64,000 bases of DNA. It comes from Polaromonas sp. P2-4 (GTDB taxonomy: Bacteria; Pseudomonadota; Gammaproteobacteria; Burkholderiales; Burkholderiaceae_C). The position numbers and the translations under genes are program-made. The stretch lies in the NCBI GenBank assembly GCA_024703855.1, contig CP087965.1, positions 504,001-568,000 of the forward strand, read 5' to 3'. Under the pieces are notes generated by a model that searched no databases, had not been told where the DNA came from, and saw nothing but the letters and a program-made list of their open reading frames with translations. Below, one piece after another: positions 58,581 through 64,000 of the stretch (position 1 is its first letter; every line of letters begins with the position of its first letter).

Positions 58581-58668
58581 AAGCCCTGAAGTGGTTCGGT
58601 TGACCGGCTGCTACCACAACCTTTTGCGGATGTGGGCTGACGTTTAGGGGATCAGCCCGTCAGTCAAC

Positions 58669-58723
58669 CGCTATCGAATCGATAGCTACTTACGCCCTGT
58701 ACCACCTGGGCAAAAGCCAGTTT
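58669..58723 (+). repeat. dispersed palindromic repeat, copy I
   Basis: CCGCTATCGAATCGATAGCT, then ACTTACGCCCTGTACCACCT and GGGCAAAAGCC. Intergenic, between piuC and bfd; core and ACGCCC..GT block conserved. Confidence 0.65.
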
Positions 58724-58780
58724 TCATTAATACTCCATCGATTCGCGGGCCGATCTCCTAAAATTAGCCGGGGCATGATT

Positions 58781-58804
58781 GCAAATGCGACAGATTCGTA
58801 TTTA
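58781..58804 (+). promoter_or_regulatory. Fur-box-like sequence upstream of bfd-tonB
   Basis: GCAAATGCGACAGATTCGTA followed by TTTA agrees at about 20 of 24 positions with the sequence upstream of the receptor at 55414, but only weakly with the classical consensus. Confidence 0.4.
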
Positions 58805-58858
58805 TAATTGAAGCACTGGTTAAATTTTGATCAGCCAACCCAACAGCCAAGCCAATCC

Positions 58859-59098
58859 ATGATCGTTTGCGTCTGCCGCCGAATCTCTGACCGTGAAATT
58901 GCCCGCCATGCCCGAGCCGGCATGGGCTTTGACGAGATTCAGTTTGAACTCGGCGTGGCCACCCAATGCGGCCAGTGCGAGGGCTGCGCCCGTGACGTGG
59001 TGGCCCAGTGCAACGCAAGCTGCCCGACGGCCAACATCAAGCTCGCCACCCAAGCCCAGGAAGGCAGCCCATGGAACACCTCACAAGCCTCTTTGTAG
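58859..59098 (+). CDS. bfd: bacterioferritin-associated ferredoxin
   Basis: An intact 79-residue [2Fe-2S] protein: MIVCVCRRISDREIARHARA and QCGQCEGCARDVVAQCNAS. The four cluster cysteines are arranged as CxC near residue 4 and CxxC near 40. Bfd reduces bacterioferritin-bound iron to release it; bfr lies 14 kb upstream in this window. First gene of the bfd-tonB-exbB-exbD unit. Confidence 0.92.
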   Translation: MIVCVCRRISDREIARHARAGMGFDEIQFELGVATQCGQCEGCARDVVAQCNASCPTANIKLATQAQEGSPWNTSQASL

Positions 59099-59157
59099 CA
59101 CTCCCCGTCAGCCTGATCCTGGTGATCGGCTCCGCGTGGTGGATTTTCCGCCACTAA
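59071..59157 (+). CDS. 28-residue single-span membrane microprotein overlapping the end of bfd
   Basis: ATG 59071 opens a 28-codon frame, MEHLTSLFVALPVSLILVIG then SAWWIFRH, stopping at 59155-59157. A strong AGGAAGG stands 8 bp upstream of the ATG, inside the bfd coding region. The protein is one hydrophobic helix with a basic C-terminus. Its tone recalls tiny oxidase-assembly or oxidase-subunit peptides (CcoS- or CydX-like), but no family can be assigned. It lies between bfd and tonB in the same direction. Probably translated, given the ribosome binding site and the coherent membrane span. Confidence 0.6.
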   Translation: MEHLTSLFVALPVSLILVIGSAWWIFRH

Positions 59158-59208
59158 CCCTGAACCTGTGGCACGCTTGGCGCCATGCGCTCCCCGAATA
59201 ATTCCCCG

Positions 59209-59910
59209 ATGAACGCTACCGCACTCTCAAGCCCCACTTCATCGCCCCGCAACCCATTCCAGCCCGCCGCTTAGCCGCAACACCGTCATTGCCCTCGCAG
59301 TAGTGGCGCTGCATGTCGGATTTATCTGGGCACTGCAAAGCGGGCTGCTGATGCGCGCTGCTGAAATAGTGGTGCCGGCCGAAATCCTGACGCAGTTTGT
59401 CGACCCGCCCGCGCCCAAGGTGGAGCCGGTGCCGCCCGCACCACCCACGCCGGTCGTGCAGAAAAAAACCGTCACCAAAGCCCCCGTGCTGCCCCAGCCG
59501 CAACCCCTGGCCATTGCAGACCCGACGCCCTCGCCCAACGCACCGACTGGGGTTATTACGCCCCCGTTCAGGCAGCGCCCGTTGCCGTGGTGGCCGCCGC
59601 TCCCGCTGCACCACCGGCGCCGCCCGTGATCCAACTGCCCTCAAGCGATGCCGATTATTTGCAAAACCTGAAACCAGCTTACCCCCCGATAAGCAAGCGC
59701 CTGGGCGAACAAGGCCAAGTAGTTCACAGCGTGTTGATTGGCGTGGATGGGCGTCCCGTCAGCGCCAAGCTGGTCAAGTCCAGCGGCTTTGAACGGCTCG
59801 ACAAAGCGGCCTATGAAGCCATCATGAAATGGCGCTTTTCACCTGGCAAACGCAACGGCGTCCCGGAAGCCATGTCGTTCAACGTACCCTTTAACTGGGT
59901 TCTTGAGTAA
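59209..59910 (+). CDS. tonB: energy transducer TonB (two frameshifts)
   Basis: About 233 residues. An N-terminal cytoplasmic tail (MNATALSSPTSSPRNPFQP) leads to the anchor helix NTVIALAVVALHVGFIWALQ, whose HVGFIWAL carries the conserved His. A Pro-rich periplasmic linker follows (DPPAPKVEPVPPAPPTPVV, KKTVTKAPVLPQPQP). The C-terminal domain is PAYPPISKRLGEQGQVVHSV, LIGVDGRPVSAKLVKSSGFE and RLDKAAYEAIMKWRFSPGKR. Frame changes near 59270 and 59570. ATG 59209 or 59185 may be the start. It drives the two siderophore receptors and HmuR. Confidence 0.88.
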
Positions 59911-59938
59911 TTTTTTGAAAACTGTGGAGTATTGATTC

Positions 59939-60719
59939 ATGAATTCCCAATTCGGCCTTGCCAACGTCTGGAGCCAGGGCGATATCGTCACCAAATCCGT
60001 GGCCTTGCTGCTGCTGATCATGTCGCTCGCCTCGTGGATGGTCATCATCATCAAGACGCTGGACCTGATCAAATACAAAAAGATTGCCAAAGCAGCCGAA
60101 GACTTTTGGCACAGCGAAGATTTCGCGGCTGGCCTGACCAAACTCGGCGCCGACCCCGCCAACCCGTTCCGCCAACTGGCGCTGGAAGGCCGTGAAGCCA
60201 CGCTCCACCACCGCAACACCAAGGCGCACCTGCACGATGCACTGGACGTGAGCGACTGGGTGACGCGTACTGCTGCGCAACGCCATCGACGAATTCACCG
60301 GCAAGCTGCAATCCGGTCTGGCCATCCTGGCATCGGTCGGCTCCACCGCCCCTTTTGTCGGCCTGTTCGGCACGGTCTGGGGCATTTACCATGCGCTGCT
60401 GTCCATAGGCGCAGCGGGCCAGGCCACCATCGACAAGGTAGCCGGCCCGATTGGCGAGTCGCTGATCATGACGGCGCTGGGCTTGGCGGTCGCCATTCCC
60501 GCCGTGCTGGGCTACAACGCACTGGTGCGCGGCAACAAGGGCATTTCACAAAAGCTCAACCGTTTTGCCCACGACCTGCATGCCTACTTTGTGACCGGTG
60601 CCCGCGTCAGCGCCAGTGGCCAGGTCAATGTTGTGCCGATGAAAAAGCCTGATCGGGGCAAAAACACAAATGGGAGCAGAACATGGCCTTTGGAACCCAA
60701 GACGACAGCGACGACGTGA
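59939..60719 (+). CDS. exbB: ExbB proton-channel subunit (frameshift)
   Basis: MotA/TolQ/ExbB family. Span 1: SVALLLLIMSLASWMVIIIK; after a base missing near 60271: TLRNAIDEFTGKLQSGLAIL, then ASVGSTAPFVGLFGTVWGIY with the conserved Thr-rich pore segment, and GESLIMTALGLAVAIPAVLG. The final 20 or so codons overlap exbD by 37 bp and look unlike ExbB (NGSRTWPLEPKTTATT), so another indel near 60645 is likely and the true stop is probably a few codons earlier. Works with ExbD and TonB to transmit proton motive force. Confidence 0.86.
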
Positions 60720-61093
60720 TGAACGAAATCAACATGACCCCCATGGTGGACATCATGCTGGTGCTGCTTATCATCTTCATCATCACGGTGCCTGTGATGA
60801 AGCACTCCGTCAATATTGACCTGCCACGCGCCACCAACGAGGCGCAAAACATCAAGCCGGAAACGGTTCGCCTGAGTGTCGATGCCGAAGGCAGCTATTT
60901 TCTTAACGAAGCGAAAATTGCAGACGACGATTTGGTGACCCAGTTGAAGGCGGCGGCAGCCAAAGAACCGCAACCTGACTTGCACATTCGCGGCGACAAA
61001 TCGGTTCGTTACGAGCGCGTGGCACAAGCCATGGCGGCCGCGCAGCAGGCAGGCTTGCGCAAGATTGGTTTCATCACTGAGCCGAAGAACTGA
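60683..61093 (+). CDS. exbD: ExbD proton-channel subunit
   Basis: An intact 136-residue protein: one N-terminal membrane span with the key Asp in MNEINMTPMVDIMLVLLIIF, then a periplasmic domain with QPDLHIRGDKSVRYERVAQA and KIGFITEPKN. GGGAGCAGAAC supplies the ribosome binding site for ATG 60683. Third gene of the TonB-ExbB-ExbD system. Confidence 0.94.
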   Translation: MAFGTQDDSDDVMNEINMTPMVDIMLVLLIIFIITVPVMKHSVNIDLPRATNEAQNIKPETVRLSVDAEGSYFLNEAKIADDDLVTQLKAAAAKEPQPDLHIRGDKSVRYERVAQAMAAAQQAGLRKIGFITEPKN

Positions 61094-61167
61094 ACGCCTG
61101 GCCACGAGTTCGCCGGGCCGGTTTAAAAAATTCACGCAAATAAATTTAAATCGCCAGGCAAACTTGC

Positions 61168-61195
61168 TTGACTTTTAAATGAGAATGGTTATCAT
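61168..61195 (+). promoter_or_regulatory. hemP promoter overlapped by a strong Fur box
   Basis: TTGACT (61168-61173) and TATCAT (61190-61195) are 16 bp apart. TGAGAATGGTTATCA (61180-61194) agrees with the 7-1-7 Fur consensus at 12 of 14 positions and covers the -10, the best Fur site in the window. Confidence 0.75.
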
Positions 61196-61228
61196 TCACT
61201 CAACGAAACCCAAACAGGTTTAACCATC

Positions 61229-61438
61229 ATGTCCATCGCGCTGCCTATTTCACAAACCTTGAGTTTGCCCGCCCGCTCAGTGGCCCGCACAACGCTTCAT
61301 TCGGAGGCGGCTTCAGGTGCCAATGCAGCCAGCACGTCAGCGCCTTGCCTGAACAGCACCGAAATTTTGCGTGGCCAAAAAGCGGTGGAAATCAACCACA
61401 ACGGCTTCACCTACCGTCTGCAAGCGACGCTTGGGTAA
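61229..61438 (+). CDS. hemP: hemin uptake protein HemP/HmuP
   Basis: A 69-residue protein. The C-terminal HemP domain reads TEILRGQKAVEINHNGFTYR then LQATLG (family: LLxGxxxVxIxHxGxxYxLRxT). The N-terminal 35 residues are Ser/Ala-rich and low-complexity. In Bradyrhizobium and Burkholderia, HmuP/HemP acts as a regulator needed for heme-receptor expression rather than as a transporter. Here it stands alone, 20 kb from hmuR, under its own Fur-controlled promoter. Confidence 0.88.
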   Translation: MSIALPISQTLSLPARSVARTTLHSEAASGANAASTSAPCLNSTEILRGQKAVEINHNGFTYRLQATLG

Positions 61439-61677
61439 ATTGATTTTGACGAAGTAAGCGCAGCAGCTGCTTTAGCGTCAGAAACAATTTAACGACCAGT
61501 TTCATCGTGGGGCGATCCGGGGCTTGAACAAAGCCTCCAAGGTCGTTTTTGCCAGCCACGGGCCCTTCCGGGGTCGATTAGCCAGGCTTTTTTTTGCGAT
61601 GTAACGCTTATCTGAATTGAAAAAAAAGCCGACCCTTGAGTCGGCTTTTTTACGCCTCACGCGTATTGGAGACCCAA
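61439..61677. other. hemP downstream region
   Basis: No gene recognised. Contains a second GC-rich inverted segment near 61555-61600 followed by a T-run (GGCTTTTTTTT), and the bidirectional terminator at 61619-61652. Confidence 0.5.
61619..61652. terminator. bidirectional terminator between hemP and the HbpS-like gene
   Basis: AAAAAAGCCGAC-CCTTGA-GTCGGCTTTTTT: a 6-bp GC stem with A- and T-runs on both sides, placed between convergent genes. Confidence 0.85.
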
Positions 61678-62085
61678 TTACAGCCCAATCGCGGCGATGC
61701 CAGCACGCGCAATCTGCGCATCTTCATTGGACTTCACACCGCTCACGCCGACAGCACCGATGCACTGCCCGTCTTTGAGGATGGGTACGCCACCTTCGAG
61801 CATGCCGTGAATGTAGGGGGCCGACAAAAATGAGGTGCGGCCACCATTGATGACATCTTCATAGACCTTGCTCTCGTGGCGGCCCATGGCGGCGGTATTG
61901 GCCTTGGATGGCGCAATGTGCGAGGAAATAGGAGGCGCGCCATCGAGGCGCTGCAGGTGCAGCAAATGGCCACCGTCGTCAACAATGGCAATGGTCACGG
62001 CCCAGTTGTTTTTAAGGGCTTCGGCCTCGGCGGCGGCGGCAATGGTTTTCACGTCGGCGAGTTCAAGCACTGCTTTTGATTTCAT
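61678..62085 (-). CDS. GlcG/HbpS-like heme-binding family protein
   Basis: An intact protein of about 135 residues from ATG 62085 (MKSKAVLELADVKTIAAAAE), which matches the usual family start; 62130 is a longer alternative. Typical segments: ALKNNWAVTIAIVDDGGHLL, RLDGAPPISSHIAPSKANTA, GRTSFLSAPYIHGMLEGGVP and IGAVGVSGVKSNEDAQIARA. GlcG/HbpS (DUF336) proteins bind heme in Streptomyces, and many homologues are of unknown role. No signal peptide. The location beside hemP is suggestive. Confidence 0.85.
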   Translation of the reverse strand: MKSKAVLELADVKTIAAAAEAEALKNNWAVTIAIVDDGGHLLHLQRLDGAPPISSHIAPSKANTAAMGRHESKVYEDVINGGRTSFLSAPYIHGMLEGGVPILKDGQCIGAVGVSGVKSNEDAQIARAGIAAIGL

Positions 62086-62309
62086 GGCGTTCAGGTTTTC
62101 CGGAGTTTTGTTGGCAAAGGCATTGAGCATACGCAAATTTCAACCCTGCCCCCGCGTCGATTGCCTTTAAATTGACTTATAGAACCCTCACAAATAGTAG
62201 GAGGTGGTTAGGGAAGCTCTGCATAACTTCGCATGGATTCCTTGAAATAGCGGCAATGCACCCTAAAATGATCTTGCCCGCATTTGCTGGCGCTCTGGAG
62301 ATGACTCTC

Positions 62310-62999
62310 ATGACTGACAATGTTCAAACCCTCGGCTATGGCCACGCCATTTCGGCCGAGCAGCGCAACAAGGTGCTGCGCAACACCTACTGGCTGCTGG
62401 CCCTGAGCCTGTTGCCCACGGTACTTGGTGCCTGGGTAGGCGTGACGACTGGCATCACCACCGCGCTGACGGGTGGACTCGGCCTGATCGTGTTCCTCGG
62501 CGGTGCGTTCGGCTTCATGTTTGCCATCGAAAAAACCAAAAACTCGGCCGCTGGCGTGCCGGTGTTGCTGGGCTTTACCTTCTTCATGGGCCTGATGCTC
62601 TCGCGCATGATCGGCATGATTCTGGGCTTCAAAAACGGCTCCGAGCTGATCATGACGGCCATGGGCGGCACAGCGGGCGTGTTCTTCGTGATGGCCACGC
62701 TGGCCAGCGTGATCAAGCGTGACATTTCCGGTATGGGAAAATGGCTGTTTGTCGGTGCCGTCGTCGTCATGATTGGCGGCATCATCAATGTCTTTGTCGG
62801 CTCAACGGCCGGCATGATGGCCATGTCGGTGGCCGTGATTGCAATTTTCAGCGCCTACATGCTGTATGACCTGAAGCAGATCCTGGACGGCGGCGAAACC
62901 AACTACATCAGCGCCACACTGGCTTTGTACCTGGACATCTTCAACGTGTTTCAGGCTTTGCTGGCACTGCTCGGTATTTTTGGCGGTGAGCGTGACTAA
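62310..62999 (+). CDS. Bax inhibitor-1/YccA family membrane protein
   Basis: An intact 229-residue, seven-span inner-membrane protein of the BI-1 (UPF0005) family: NKVLRNTYWLLALSLLPTVL, GAWVGVTTGITTALTGGLGL, KRDISGMGKWLFVGAVVVMI, AIFSAYMLYDLKQILDGGET and NYISATLALYLDIFNVFQAL, LALLGIFGG. The conserved Asp pair in YDLKQI and LYLDIFN matches the pH-sensitive calcium-leak channels of this family. ATG 62310 follows GGAG by 9 bp; 62301 is an alternative. Confidence 0.92.
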   Translation: MTDNVQTLGYGHAISAEQRNKVLRNTYWLLALSLLPTVLGAWVGVTTGITTALTGGLGLIVFLGGAFGFMFAIEKTKNSAAGVPVLLGFTFFMGLMLSRMIGMILGFKNGSELIMTAMGGTAGVFFVMATLASVIKRDISGMGKWLFVGAVVVMIGGIINVFVGSTAGMMAMSVAVIAIFSAYMLYDLKQILDGGETNYISATLALYLDIFNVFQALLALLGIFGGERD

Positions 63000-63025
63000 A
63001 GGCGATTAAGCGGTAATTTTCTCGC

Positions 63026-63061
63026 TAAAACAAAAAGGGCCTTCGGGCCCTTTTTGTTTTT
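63026..63061. terminator. bidirectional terminator between the BI-1 gene and rlmD
   Basis: ACAAAAAGGGCC-TTCG-GGCCCTTTTTGTTTT: a stable UUCG hairpin with flanking A- and T-runs, between convergent genes. Confidence 0.9.
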
Positions 63062-64000
63062 ATACCTTGTCAAACACCGCAATGCTCTCGACGTGCGCCG
63101 TGTGCGGAAACATGTTCACCACCCCTGCAGCCGAGCAGCGATAAGCACCGCTCTCCACCAGCACGCCCGCATCGCGCGCCAGCGTCGCCGGGTTGCAACT
63201 CACATAGACAATGCGCTTGGGCATTGTCCAGTCACCCAACACCAGGCTTTGCTGATGCACCCCGTCGTCGCAGGGCACGCCGGTCACGATCTGCTGGTGC
63301 AATGCCGCCAGCGACTTGAACAGCTCAAAAGCGCCTTCACGCGGTGGGTCCACCAGCCATTTGTCGGCCATGCCGTCTTTGGTCAGCAAGGCCGGCGTCA
63401 TCTCAAACAGGTTTCTTGCTACAAATTTAGTAGCTGCCAGCGCCCCACGTGCGGGGGATGCAGCCTTGTTTCTTTCAAGATTTTGGCGTGAGCGGGCGAC
63501 CAGCACTTCGCTGCCTTCAATGCCCAACACCTCGCGCGCGTGGCCAGCGGCAGCGTGAAATTGCCCAGGCCGCAAAACCAGTCAATCACCCGCTCATGCG
63601 GCTGCACGTCGAGCAGGCGCAGCGCACGCGACACCAGCACCTGGTTGATGTGCGGGTTGACCTGGGTGAAATCGGTCGGTTTGAAGGGCATGACCACGTC
63701 ATACTCCGGCAGAGCGTAGTTCAGCTCCTGAACTTCATCGTCGAGCAGTTTGACGGTCTCCAGCCCGCCGGGCTGCAACCACCACTGCAAGCCCGGGTTG
63801 GCCGCGGCAAAGGCGCGCAGCCTGGCCAGGTCGCCCGGGCTTAGCGGCTCCATATGCCGCAGCACCATGGCCGTCACGTCGTCGCCACAAGCCAGCTCAA
63901 TCTGCGGAATGGTTTCTTTGGCGTCCATGCTGGCAATCAGCAGCGCGCAGCGGCAGCAGCATGTCGCTCACATGTTTGGGCAGCACATGGCATTCGCTCA
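63060..64000 (-). CDS. rlmD: 23S rRNA (uracil-C5)-methyltransferase RlmD, 5' end beyond window (frameshifts), carrying repeat copy J
   Basis: C-terminal two-thirds of an RlmD/RumA-type SAM enzyme. Visible: [38 protein letters not shown] (SAM motif I), [40 protein letters not shown] with the catalytic Cys, and [16 protein letters not shown] at the end. Upstream, [16 protein letters not shown] runs to the right edge. Frame changes near 63540 and 63945. The stretch [16 protein letters not shown] is encoded by dispersed repeat copy J and lengthens the loop before RNLFEM. The [4Fe-4S]/TRAM N-terminus is not in the window. Confidence 0.88.
63417..63460 (+). repeat. dispersed palindromic repeat, copy J (inside rlmD)
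   Basis: TTGCTACAAATTTAGTAGCT, then GCCAGCGCCCCACGTGCGGG. Core GCTAC/GTAGC and the GCGCCC block conserved; the repeat is in the rlmD reading frame. Confidence 0.6.

Noticed and set aside
60640..60719. A long ExbB C-terminal extension overlapping exbD
   Set aside because: The extra residues resemble no ExbB tail and are the exbD start read in another frame; an indel near 60645 is more likely.
21125..63460. Interpretation of the palindromic repeats as a CRISPR array
   Set aside because: Copies are kilobases apart, in both orientations and sometimes inside genes; there is no regular spacer pattern and no cas gene.

Overview
The window reads as chromosomal DNA of a betaproteobacterium of order Burkholderiales, most likely family Comamonadaceae (Polaromonas, Rhodoferax or Variovorax-like). 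The evidence is the high GC, the style of the LivKHMGF/acyl-CoA ligase clusters, the HmuRSTUV, PiuC and imelysin iron genes, and a dispersed palindromic repeat of the kind common between genes in that family. Assignment is by recognition only.

Layout. 1-7.2 kb (minus strand): a branched-chain-amino-acid-type (HAAT) ABC importer (K, G, F, H, M) between an acyl-CoA ligase and an enoyl-CoA hydratase cut by the window edge. 7.9-9.6 kb: electron transfer flavoprotein-ubiquinone oxidoreductase. 9.6-19.2 kb: a second HAAT importer with a different gene order, a long-chain acyl-CoA synthetase and a divergent second acyl-CoA ligase. Degenerate insertion sequences bound it on both sides (IS110 type at 9.6-10.1 kb; IS5 type and a probable IS3-type orfA at 18.6-19.2 kb). 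Together these genes suggest uptake of organic acids, CoA activation and oxidation feeding electrons to quinone.

19.4-34.9 kb is mixed backbone: a DedA-rhodanese fusion, thioredoxin 2, a class C beta-lactamase-like protein, gene fragments, a methyltransferase, two small heat-shock proteins, a GDSL esterase, an acid phosphatase, a large ACP-acyl-AMP ligase-acyltransferase fusion, a lone CoxL-like molybdenum hydroxylase subunit and a TerB-like protein.

34.9-62.1 kb is almost entirely iron, heme and peroxide biology: hmuR-orf-hmuS-hmuT-hmuU-hmuV (minus strand), ahpC-ahpF, bacterioferritin, a Fur-box-preceded siderophore receptor with a membrane/DUF3649/PepSY/DUF3325 set, an imelysin-DUF1111-imelysin-DUF1513 set, a second siderophore receptor with piuC, bfd, tonB-exbB-exbD, hemP and a HbpS/GlcG-like protein. 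Fur-box-like sequences precede five of these units. The right edge holds a Bax-inhibitor-1 family protein and rlmD.

Quality warning. About 36 genes carry one or more single-base frameshifts, many in homopolymers, and several pairs compensate each other within one gene. This looks like uncorrected sequencing indels rather than mass gene decay, so these genes are listed as CDS with approximate frameshift positions. Only deletion remnants and IS fragments are called pseudogenes or mobile elements.
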